In this document: positions 22,264-31,926 of the stretch, piece by piece
How positions within the stretch are numbered: position 1 is the first letter of the stretch
How the letters are laid out: each line of letters begins with the position of its first letter
Assembly (NCBI GenBank): GCA_907163345.1
Contig: CAJQUN010000479.1
Span: forward strand, 352,933 to 416,932
DNA: 64,000 nucleotides
Source of the DNA: Haberlea rhodopensis
Lineage: Eukaryota; Streptophyta; Magnoliopsida; Lamiales; Gesneriaceae
Direction: 5' to 3'
Notes under the pieces: generated by a model
What the model was told of the DNA's origin: nothing
The model's input: the letters and a program-made list of their open reading frames with translations, nothing else
Databases searched by the model: none
Position numbers and translations under genes: made by a program

Positions 22264-25032
22264 ATGTCAAAGAATGTACAGCCAAGCTTCATCACCAATG
22301 CTGTTCACATCGATTTTCATTCTATATACTCATCATCTGATGAGGAGACAAAGGAGTTGATACGAAGGCTGGACACCTCCGGACTCCTGGTAATCCTGAG
22401 CCAGACTCCCTCATTCTACAAGGACGAGCTACACGAGTTCTTTGCTACGGCCAAGATTGTGGATGACACCGTGGTGGCATCCGTATTCTGGACAGTCGGT
22501 TACCATCACCCAATCTGAATTTGCCACACACCTAAGCCTTCCCTCCACCGGACTCACTGATTTTTCCACTGTTCCAGCGGAACTAAGAGAAGAGATGCGT
22601 CTCACAGTTTTGGACTCTGCTCATCGCCTTCAACGTCCTCCTTTCAGGAAAGTATTAATGAAGAGCCATTATCGACAACTGGCAGACATCATCTCCAAGG
22701 GGCTTCTATGTAAAGCTGGATCATTTGATATGATCACCCCTGAAAAGTTTGACGTTATGAGTGCAATATGCAAAGGATTGGAGATAAACTGGTCAGCGGT
22801 GTTATTTCAAACTCTGACTAGTCTAGTGGTCTCTGGCAAGGGTCAATCAGGCTTTGCTCTCCCACTCAGCAGCCTGTTTGACAGCAAACACATTAAAACA
22901 GGGGCTCTCTCCAACCTTCATCCACGGAGACTTATCACTGCCAAGTATCTTCAGCTTCATCGACAACGAAGTGGCAGAGACGGTGGGGTGACAAAACGCC
23001 GTTTGACTCAAGTAATTAGTGACTCTGAACAAACTGTCTCGGAATCCGCTGAGTCTTCTCCTCCTCCTCCCCCTCCTAAGAAGCCCAGAACAAGAAAAGC
23101 TGCTCCTTCAGCTATCCATCAGCAGGTCATTGCCGCTTCTGATACCATCTCCTCCGCCGGCCCTGCAAACGTTATTCCTAGTAGCGAACCTAGCCCCGAC
23201 ATTCCTTCAACTGAGGAACCAACTGCTTCATTAGCCATGGTGCCTGCTCCATCAATGGTTCCAGTTGACACTCCGTCAGCACTGGTGAGCTCTCAGCAAG
23301 CACCAGGCACTATCAGCTTTAGGACACCCAAGTCCTTGTGTCCATACTGTCATCCAAAGACCACCCCTGCTGGCAAAGGAAAAACTCTTACGGCTCCAGT
23401 GTCCACTCCTGTTGCTTTCGAGATCCAGATGGTCATGGATACAGTTGAAGCCAATTTGCAACCATAGCTGGAGATTTTTGATCGATGGGTAAAGGCTCGA
23501 ATAAAGGTTCGATTTGATGATTTTGATCCTATTCTGGATCAGGCTAGGGAAGATGAGAACAAAATCCTGGCATATCTTCAAATCTCAGACTCTGAAACAA
23601 GCTTGAAGCTGCGGGATGTTTTTCGCCTGATGAACTATGTGGGCGAACTTCAAGCCCTTGTGGAAACCCGCCTTCAACATTTCAATGGTGATTCAGGCAC
23701 AGCGAATCATGATAGAGCCGTTCTAAATGCTATTGGCCCCAAGATGGAAATGGCTGAGCTTGCTCTTCATGATATTCGCATATCCACTGGGATTCACTCA
23801 TGCTCCACTGCTGAAACTGTTGCAAGCCCTGATCAGCTGGATCTACAAACGGTAATTGCAAATTTGGAGATTGTCCCTCTTCTGTGGAGCTCACTTCTAC
23901 TGCTCTGGAGACTACTCCCACTGGAGCGGAGGCCACACCAACTGCATTGGAGGCAGCCTCCTCGGTTAAAGAACTCTCCTCTCCAACTGCTCCCAGCGTC
24001 TCCTCTACTCCCAGCTCTCATAATGATCAACAGCCCCAACCAATGGTTGTTGATCACACCAATGTGGATGCAGTCATTCAAACAGTGGTTCAGCAGGTTA
24101 CTATATCCTCTGCCAATCATGAACCCAGTGAGTCTTCACACTCCAATGATCACACCCAGTCGTCTGCTGCTGCGGTTGATCAGGCCACTACTGCTTTGGC
24201 TGTCCCCCAAAATGAAGAAACTGCCAATTTGGCTGTAACTATCTCAGACTCTACAGCTGCCCCAAATGTTGAAACTACTAGTTTGCACCCCACTGCAGTT
24301 GAAGATGCTCAACCCAGTGCTCTTGTCCCTACTACTGGTACTCCAATGATTGCTGTCGATCCGTCCATGATTCAAGAGCTTTCTGAGGATTTTTTTGTCT
24401 TCACAAACCCTCTGGACGAGCCACCAAACATTGCTGCACAGCTAGCTAATCTCTCCACTGCAATATCAGCACTAGCCAGCGATGTTCATAAACTTAAGCA
24501 GGAAGAGCGGACCGCAACTCTCATACTAGGAACCCATCAGCAGCACACGGACTTTCAATTCCAGCAAGTCTACAGGGACTTAAGTAGTTTAACGACTACT
24601 GTCACCAGACTTCAAACTTTTGCTGAAAACACAATGGCGGAAACTCTTTCTCGAATTGACCAGGCTCGGCTTCAGATCAATCAAAATAATGAATCTCTTC
24701 ATGCTGCCACATCCCTGGCTCTTGGAGAAAAGATCGAAGAAGCCAAGAAAGTCTTAACCGATCAGTTGGCCACCATGCAGGCAGCATTTGCTTCTCAGAT
24801 TCAAGATATATGCAACAGCCTGCCTGCAGCTCCTCAAATAATTCGCAGACTACCTGAACCCAGCCGAACTGCTCCCTCAACACAGCGAGCTTCCAGTTCA
24901 ACTGCTCGTTCATCCCCTACAACTGGAGCACTCACTCAGTCCAGACCAACTGCTCAACCCAGATCTAGGAGTCCGCGCCAACCGCCTGCCGAAAAACGCG
25001 ACTATTCCAAACATTGGTTAGGGCGAACATAG
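22264..25032 (+). pseudogene. Co-S extra ORF downstream of pol, broken in three places
   Basis: This is the additional reading frame typical of Sireviruses, sometimes called env-like. ATG at 22264 follows the pol spacer once Co-M is removed. The first 84 codons shift frame near 22495, the next segment ends at an in-frame TAG at 23465, and the frame shifts again near 23880 before running to the stop at 25032. The intact length would be about 920 residues. The N-terminal third is a globular domain (SFYKDELHEFFATAKI, SEFATHLSLPSTG) resembling a domain found in other plant transposon proteins. The middle is rich in proline, serine and threonine (six prolines then KKPRTRK). The C-terminal part has Leu/Gln/Ala-rich, probably coiled-coil stretches (about 24440-24830) and a basic RSRSPRQPP tail. 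I see no clear signal peptide, membrane span or furin-like site, so an envelope role is unsupported. Confidence 0.72.
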
Positions 25033-25895
25033 TATCGTTTTCTGACTCCTCCTTTAATTACTCTTATCTATTTACTGTTTTTGTTGACTTTTTCTTTGTA
25101 TTTACTGATCAACTTAAATACATGCACATTAATTGCAACCTTTTCATTTCTATAAATAGCGACTCTTGTTTGTTCACAAAACACACATCCACTCATCATG
25201 ATTAACTTCAAAACTTTTAAAATTCCTTGGTTTTCTGTTAAAAACTTCTCCGATTCATGGGTTTATTACTTATCTAAATCAACCCCTCATGGGTTGATTA
25301 CTTATCTAACCCAGCTCCATTAAGCTTCAGCGTTTGAATCCTGTTCTGATGCTCATCATCAGTCAGGAACTGCTCACAGGGGGTGTCTGGGTGCTGATGA
25401 CAAAAAGGGGGAAGACAGAGATAGAATATTCTCATTAGGTGAATCCATAAACCATGGAAGCTGCCTGATGTATATACATATGACTCTTCCCGACCTTCTC
25501 TCTGAAACAAGGTAGACCGGCAGAGATAGAGTATTCTAATTAGGTCCTCTCTGAAACAAGGTGGATCGAGCTCTTCCTCTCTGAAATAAGGTGGATCGAG
25601 CTCTTCCTCTCTGACACTAGGTGGATCGAAGCTCTCCGGGTCTACAATGCTTGTTTAAAGATTTGTCATGTATCAGCTATATTGTGTAAACTAGATTCGT
25701 CTTAGACTCTATTCAAATTATTAGAATTCATCTTAAATAAAGATGAATCTCTCTCAATTGTCCAGTTTGATTACAACTTGTGATCTGCTTATATTTATTG
25801 AAAATTTCTTTTCCATAATGTCTTCAAGTATTTTCAGGACTCTCATCTTATTTACTCTAGTAGGAAATCGATTATTACTCAGTTTTGTCATCACC
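25033..25895 (+). other. Co-S 3' noncoding region
   Basis: This is untranslated DNA between the extra ORF and the polypurine tract. It contains a first polypurine-like caaaaagggggaag (25401-25414) and about three copies of a roughly 30-bp repeat built on ctctctgaaacaaggtggat (about 25493-25640). No ORF is convincing. Confidence 0.7.
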
Positions 25896-25909
25896 AAAAA
25901 GGGGGAAAT
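25896..25909 (+). promoter_or_regulatory. Co-S polypurine tract
   Basis: The purine run aaaaagggggaaat lies directly before the LTR start TGTTGGG at 25910, as expected for plus-strand priming. Confidence 0.9.
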
Positions 25910-25962
25910 TGTTGGGAAAACGATTTCTAAGTTTTGGTGATTACAAACCGGATATTAAAGAT

Positions 25963-26420
25963 CAACTGGATGAAGTCCTACCGGGTAACAAAGACCAACT
26001 GGATGAAGTCCTACCGGGTAACAAAGACCAACTGGATGAAGTCCTACCGGGTAACAAAGACCAACTGGATGAAGTCCTACCGAGTAACAAAGACCAACTG
26101 GATAAAGACTCCTACCGGGTGAAGACATAAACTGGATGGCTACCAACTGGATAGACATCAACTGGATAGCCACCAACTGGACAAGACATAAACTGGATGG
26201 CTACCAACTGGATAGACATCAACTGGATAGCCACCAACTGGACAAGACATCAACTGGATAGCCACCAACTGGACAAGACATAAACTGGATGGCTACCAAC
26301 TGGATAGACTTCAACTGGATAGCTACCAACTAGATGGCTATCAACTGGACAGACAACTACTGAACAACTATCAACCGGATAGTCCCACTGAACAAAGACA
26401 TCAACTGGTCATAAGAGGAT
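25963..26420 (+). repeat. CAACTGG array in Co-S LTR: 33-bp and about 60-bp tandem repeats
   Basis: Four full 33-bp units start at 25963, 25996, 26029 and 26062, with a partial one at 26095. From about 26128 a second repeat of about 60 bp, with a 31-bp internal sub-copy, carries four AACTGG words per unit. I count about twenty AACTGG words in all. CAACTG is both an E-box type CANNTG word and the MYB core CNGTTR on the other strand. The array lies about 250-700 bp upstream of the TATA box, where an enhancer would be. Confidence 0.9.
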
Positions 26421-26670
26421 GAACGACCAGTTGAACACAGAAAACCAGCAGAAGTCTAAACTTCCAGTAAGAGCACTAAGCAACGAGACAAAATCAGTAC
26501 AACATTCTCTGACAAAGGTACAACAGAGCGGACACCCTGCTATATCTCCGCCACCATTACCGTCAGAGTGAAAAGAGCCGTTGCTTAGACAAAATAGGAA
26601 AGAAGACAATATGATTTTGGAAAGCTAATCTCTTCCATATACAGAAAAGCTACCGTTGGACAACCAAACC

Positions 26671-26679
26671 TATAAATAC
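26671..26679 (+). promoter_or_regulatory. Co-S LTR TATA box
   Basis: The sequence tataaatac is a good plant TATA box, placed after the CAACTGG array and about 610 bp before the LTR end. Transcription would start about 30 bases downstream. Confidence 0.7.
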
Positions 26680-27629
26680 GTCCAAGCAGAGAATGAAGAG
26701 GTGCTGAGCGATTTTCAACAAAGAGATATACTTCAAAGCAAACAAGAAAATCATATTCCTGATATTCCAAACGTTCAGCAAAGAGCAGACAAACAGCGAA
26801 ACTGAATCTGTGATAGATTATTTTAAATTAAAGTCTGCTGCTCAAAAACTCTCAAAGCTAGAAAGTTTATTCTGTAAAGAGTGTTATAGAATCCCTTGTA
26901 ATCAAAAGTTAAGAAGATTGTGATTACTAGGAGTTTAGGCCAAGTGTGTTAGTGCCTAAGAAGGTTGTATACTGTAAAGTGTAAACCAAGTCTTCTAGTG
27001 AATCCTTCCTGCAAAGGAAGAAGGGGAGACGTAGAAGCGTTGTGCTTCGAACTTCCAGAAACAACTCTTGTGTTATTTATTCATTACTTTATTACCTCAG
27101 TTTTTATTCCTCACAAGATCAGTAGACGTCTTCTGCACTATCATAAGTGTCTGTTGTCTTGCCTGATATTGAGAAGCAACTGTAATACTTAACGGTTTAC
27201 AGTTAACAAGAAGAAGAAATCGAAATTGAATCTAGTGTTTATTCAACCCCCCCCTTCTAAACACTACCCCGATCCTATCACCCTACCCATTTCCCCATTT
27301 TTGAAATTCACCAAGGAAGGAGAAGGAAAGCTCCACAAAACCTTTGTTTTTGAAATCTTTGTTAAGATTTGGAGTCTTCAAGAGGTATGGAACCCTTCCT
27401 AAAGTTTTTATGATGTTTTGGTTTTGAAATGGGATGATTTTGAAGTAATTTATGTGGGTTTGTTTTGGGTATGTGTTGCATGTTGTTGGGTATGATTTTT
27501 GAAGTGTTTTATGTGGGTTTTAGTGAGTTATGATGATGTTAGTGTTGTAGAAAAGTTTGGGTTTGAAGGGTTTGAGGTAGAGCTTGAAAAATGCTCTAAA
27601 ATGGCGATTTTTCGATGTACAGGGATCGG

Positions 27630-27835
27630 CGATCGATCGCCCGTTCCAGGCGATCGATCGTGACCCAGCAGTAGACACCAGTAACATTTGGCGATCGATT
27701 GCCACATTTGGGCGATCGATCGGCGAGGCTGGCGATCGATCGCGCCAAAAGTGGCGATCGATCGCCAAGAGCTGAAATTTTCAGCAACGTCCAGTATAAT
27801 CTCGCGATCGATCGGGCCTGGGCGGCGATCGATCG
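27630..27835 (+). repeat. Array of eight CGATCGATCG sites in four pairs (Gy-B 5' LTR)
   Basis: Sites start at 27630/27651, 27692/27713, 27733/27755 and 27805/27826, with pair spacings of 21, 21, 22 and 21 bp. The site at 27692 has one mismatch. The last pair has outer flanks CTCG/CGAG that lengthen its potential stem. Confidence 0.94.
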
Positions 27836-28188
27836 CGAGATGTAAAAATATGTGTTTTTGAATTTTTTGTGGGATTTTTGGATATTGGACTATATTTAGT
27901 TTCTAATATCGATTTGTATGGTTATGTAGAACCATCCCAGGTACCCACAACTTCAAGGAGATAAAGTTCTCCAATTTATCCACTTTTGGAAATTAAGGTA
28001 CAAAAGAAGGGTACGGGCATCGGACGGTAAAACTCAGTCCTACATTAAGACTATGCTATGATTACATAAGTATATATGATGTTTATGATGATGATTATGA
28101 TAAGTAAGTTTATGATGATGATGTTTATGGTGAGTAAAGAAGATATGACGTCTATGGGGACGTTTATGATAAGTGATGATGATGTTTA

Positions 28189-28440
28189 TGATATGGTAAG
28201 ATGCCATACGATAGGGTAAGATGCCCATATGGTAAGATGCCATACGATGTTTATGATATGGTAAGATGCCATACGATAGGGTAAGAAGCCATTATGGTAA
28301 GATGCCATACGATAGGGTAAGATGCCCATATGGTAAGATGCCATGCGATAGGGTAAGATGCCCATATGGTAAGATGCCATACGCTGTTTATGATATGGTA
28401 AGAAGCCATACGATAGGGTAAGATGCCCATATGCATGAAT
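28189..28440 (+). repeat. 36-bp tandem repeat in Gy-B 5' LTR
   Basis: The unit is built from atggtaagatgcc and gatagggtaagatgccc words. The copy number differs from the array at about 43683-43890 in the other LTR, so it changes faster than the surrounding sequence. Confidence 0.9.
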
Positions 28441-28866
28441 GTGAATCAGGGACAAAAAAAAAAGGAAGTTAACGAATAACCAGCAAGTTTACTTAACTAA
28501 GATTTCATGCATTTACTGTTATTTTTTATGATGTTAAGTAAGGATGTATATGCTCATGATGTGTCATCCCTGTAGGTACGCTTTTGGTCTGAAGGAGGCT
28601 CAGGGTCGGGTTAAGACAGTGAGCTATGAGGAGCATGAAAGAAGTTAGGGTACAGGATTTTAGGATAGTCTATACTCCAGGAGTAGTATAATTCTATCGC
28701 TTTAACATTCATTTTGAGAATGTAATTAATTAAGTTTTGAAATTTCATTTCGGCCTGTAATCTTACTAGCTCAAGACTAGAACCGGAACCCTAAGATGTC
28801 ATTAATGCATGTTTAGTTCATAATACTTTATTAATATGATGTTAAGGTAGGAAGACCCTACATTAG

Positions 28867-28878
28867 TGGTATCAGAGT
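28867..28878 (+). promoter_or_regulatory. Gy-B primer-binding site
   Basis: TGGTATCAGAGT lies four bases after the LTR; the last base differs from the initiator tRNA-Met complement seen in Gy-A and Gy-C. Confidence 0.88.
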
Positions 28879-29068
28879 AGTGGTTAGATAACCCGAGAAT
28901 GAGTGAAGGGTAGCCTTAGCAATAAGTTGGCTAGGTGCTTCTTTTTAAACATGTTTTGTGCATGTATTGCATATGAAGTATATGATGTTATACTAACATA
29001 TTTTGTTTCTCTAACGATGTATTATATGAACTGCTTTTGGGTATTGTTGTTAACCCTTGTCTTGCAGT

Positions 29069-31926
29069 ATGGCAGCAAATATGCAAGTGCTGGGCGTACC
29101 AATCCCCTACCACCGCCAGCCTTGGGTGAAGAACCTTCTGAGCAACAGTTACTACCTGGGAAGCTAAGTTTGGCTCAGTTTCTGACATACCGACCCCCAA
29201 TGTTCGAGGGAACTGAGACCGGGGAACAGGCTGAGGAGTGGTTAGAGAGGATCGAGCAAATATTTGTGGCAGCCCCTTGTGCTAAGACAGCCTGGATAAG
29301 GCTAGCGGAGTTCCAATTGGCCAAGAAGGCGATGATGTGGTGGAAGACCACAGTAATAGAGCAAGAGGCTCAGGGTCAGGAGATTAATTGGAAGCTATTC
29401 AGGACTCGGTTTCTGGCCCGCTATTTCTCAGCTGCTGCACGACAGGCTAAGGAAGATGAGTTCACTAACTTGAGACAAGGTACTATGCCTGTATCAGATT
29501 ATGCACTCCATTACTGTTCCTTACTCCGGTATGTACCACATGTTGCTGCAAATACCCAAGCAAAGATGAGGCATTTCATGAAAGGCTTGAGGCCTGAGCT
29601 GTACGACAGGGTGGTCACTTATGGCCCCGCTTACTTTGATGATGCCCTTTCACGGGCTGGGCTGGCTGAACTGGGAGTTGGTGCATATCCTGATGTCGTG
29701 CCACCTCCAGCACCCCCTCAGAAATCTACTTCTGACAATTTGAAGCCCAGGGGTGATCAGTTTAAGCCTAGGGGGAACACTTCAGCGTCAAGATTCAGTG
29801 GTAAGAAGCCCGAGAATCGATGGAAAGTAAGTCGTAGGAACGATGCCCCATCTGGAAGAGGGCATTCTCAGGGAGACAGACTCGGGAAGGTCCAGTGCAC
29901 TCTTTGTGAGAAACCACATTTGACGAAAGACTGTGTTGGATGTTATGTTTGTGGCGAAAAAGGCCACTTTGATCGGCAGTGTCCCAACAGGGGAAGACAA
30001 CTGAACTCTGCGGGGAGGCCTGCGGACAGAGCAGCACAGCACATACCACCGTTTGTACCGAGGCAGTATGGAAGTCATCCTATGGGGCCACCTCAGGGGC
30101 AGGTGTATGCATTGACGAGGGAGCAGGCTACAGCGGCTCCGGAGGAGGGTATAGTGGGTACGTGTCTTTTATTTACGCACCCTGCTTTTATATTGATCGA
30201 CACAGGTGCGTCACACTCTTTTGTGTCGGCAAGTTTTGTGGAAAGGCACCACATATGCACTTCTCCGTCGCCCACGCCTCTTATAGTCTCGACCCCCGCT
30301 GGAAGAAGTTTGATTACTGATCAGATTGTCTATGATGGCCTCATTTGTTTTGAGGATAACAAGCTAAGGTCAGATTTGATTGTTCTGGGGATGTCAGACT
30401 TTGACTGCATTGTAGGCATTGATGTTCTGAACAGGTATCAGGCAGTTGTAAACTGCAGGCAGAGGACTGTCCGATTCAGATCTGATATGGGAGTCCAGTG
30501 GACATTCTTTGGGGATGGTTATCGTTCAAAGATTCCGTTGATATCTGCTGTTAAGATGGCACAGTTATTGGAACGAGGCCATACAGGATATCTCATCTAT
30601 GCCGTTGATGTTACTGAAAAGAATGAAGAATTAAAGGTTGAGGATGTGCCCGTAGTGGCGGAGTTTCCTGATGATTTTCCGGAAGAGATTCCCGGATTCC
30701 CGCCGACGAGAGAGGTCGAGTTTGGGATTGAATTACTACCAGGGACGTCTGCCATTTCTCGTGCCCCGTATAGGATGGCACCAGCAGAGTTAAGGGAGTT
30801 GAAAGTTCAGTTGGAAGAACTCCTTGATAAGGGTTACATACGCCCTAGCGTATCGCCCTGGGGTGCACCAGTCCTATTTGTTAAGAAGAAAGATGGTTCG
30901 ATGCGTCTGTGCATCGATTACAGACAACTGCACAAAGCCACATTGAAGAATAAGTATCCACTCCGGAGGATCGATGATTTGTTTGACCAGTTGCAGGGTA
31001 CGAGGCTCTACAGTAAGATCGATCTGAGGTCGGGGTACCATCAGATTCGAGTAAGGGAAGATGATGTTCAGAAGACGGCTTTCAGGACGAGATATTGGCA
31101 CTATGAATTCCTGGTCATGCCTTTTGGGGTGACAAATGCCCCAGCTATCTTCATGAGTTTGATGAACAGGGTATTCCAGCCATATTTGGATCAGTTCGTC
31201 ATAGTTTTCATTGACGATATACTCATCTACTCCCGGACTGAAGAAGAACACGCGGAGCACTTGAGGACAGTACTCCAGATCCTTAGGGATCATCAGTTAT
31301 ATGCAAAGCTTAGCAAGTGCGAGTTCTGGTTGAACAGCGTGGTGTTCTTGGGCCATGTTATATCTAGCAGTGGGATATCTGTGGATCCCAGGAAGATTGA
31401 AGCTGTAATGGAGTGGACTGCACCCACTTCTGTACTTGAGATACAGAGCTTTCTCGGTTTGGCAGGGTATTACCGACGTTTCATCGAGGGTTTTTCAAAG
31501 ATTGCCAAACCCCTGACACAGCTGACTCAGAAAGGAGTCCCCTTCTATTGGTCTGAGGCTTGTGAGGAAAGCTTCCAAGAGCTGAAGCGTCGTTTGACTA
31601 CAGGACCTGTGTTGGTGATTCCGTCTGAGAATAAGAGGTTCGCCTTGTATACAGATGCATCACTGCAAGGTTTGGGCTGCGTGTTGATGCAAGATAAGCA
31701 CGTGGTGGCTTATGCTTCGAGGCAGTTGAAGCCTCATGAGACCAGATACCCAGTTCACAATCTGGAACTGGCGGCCATCATTTTCGCCTTGAAGATTTGG
31801 GGGCATTATCTTTATGGTACGACGTTTACCATCTATACGAACCATAAGAGCCTGAAGTTTCTATTTACTCAGGCTGAATTGAACATGCACCAAAGGAGGT
31901 GGATGGATTTGCTCAAGGATTATGAC
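29069..31926 (+). pseudogene. gag-pol: Gy-B gag-pol, part 1: gag to RNase H
   Basis: The expected ATG (29069), directly after the acceptor-like cttgcag, is out of frame with the rest: the N-terminus has lost codons and shifted, so the open frame actually runs from upstream (28903). From about 29095 homology to Gy-A and Gy-C is continuous. Gag includes FEGTETGEQAEEWLERIEQ and the knuckle CYVCGEKGHFDRQC (about 29941-29982). The protease has IDTGASHSF (about 30197). RT has FIDDILIYS (about 31206-31232). RNase H starts at about 31645 (LYTDASLQGLG) and shows TNHKSLKF where relatives have TDHKSLKF, replacing a conserved aspartate. The frame is cut at 31927 by LARD-F and resumes at 40843. Confidence 0.92.

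Larger units (their letters stand above)
1..27280 (+). mobile_element. Co-S: Sirevirus-type Ty1/copia element, 5' end outside window, interrupted by Co-M
   Basis: The parts are pol (204-3454), a post-pol spacer (3455-3901), an extra ORF (22264-25032), 3' noncoding sequence with a polypurine tract (25896-25909) and a 3' LTR (25910-27280). Co-M and its duplicated ttcat target (3897-3901 and 22177-22181) occupy 3902-22176. An additional ORF after pol, several polypurine-like tracts and repeat-rich LTR motifs are known hallmarks of Sireviruses (SIRE/Maximus lineage). The 5' LTR, gag and primer site lie left of the window. The element ends exactly at a CA (27280), directly against Gy-B LTR sequence, so it inserted into that LTR. 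Lineage confidence is high from overall structure; no database search was done. Confidence 0.88.
25910..27280 (+). repeat. Co-S 3' LTR
   Basis: This 1,371-bp LTR starts tgttgggaaaacg and ends cgatcctatca. The upstream part (25963-26420) is an array of CAACTGG words; a TATA box (tataaatac) is at 26671-26679; a C-rich run lies near the end at 27246-27254. The partner LTR lies outside the window, so its age cannot be estimated. It abuts Gy-B LTR sequence at 27281. Confidence 0.88.
27281..28862 (+). repeat. Gy-B 5' LTR, left end displaced by Co-S insertion
   Basis: This matches 42778-44315 of the right LTR; the first 314 bp or so are missing because Co-S inserted there. It carries the palindrome array (27630-27835), the splice-like block and a 36-bp tandem repeat (about 28189-28440), and ends gaagaccctaca. 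Confidence 0.93.

Noticed and set aside
22264..25032. Retroviral envelope gene
   Set aside because: No signal peptide, membrane span or cleavage motif could be seen; position alone does not justify the call.
27630..27835. CRISPR-like look of short palindromic repeats separated by different spacers
   Set aside because: Repeats are only 10 bp, spacers 10-12 bp inside pairs and irregular between pairs, they lie in LTRs of a plant retrotransposon, and no cas gene is present.
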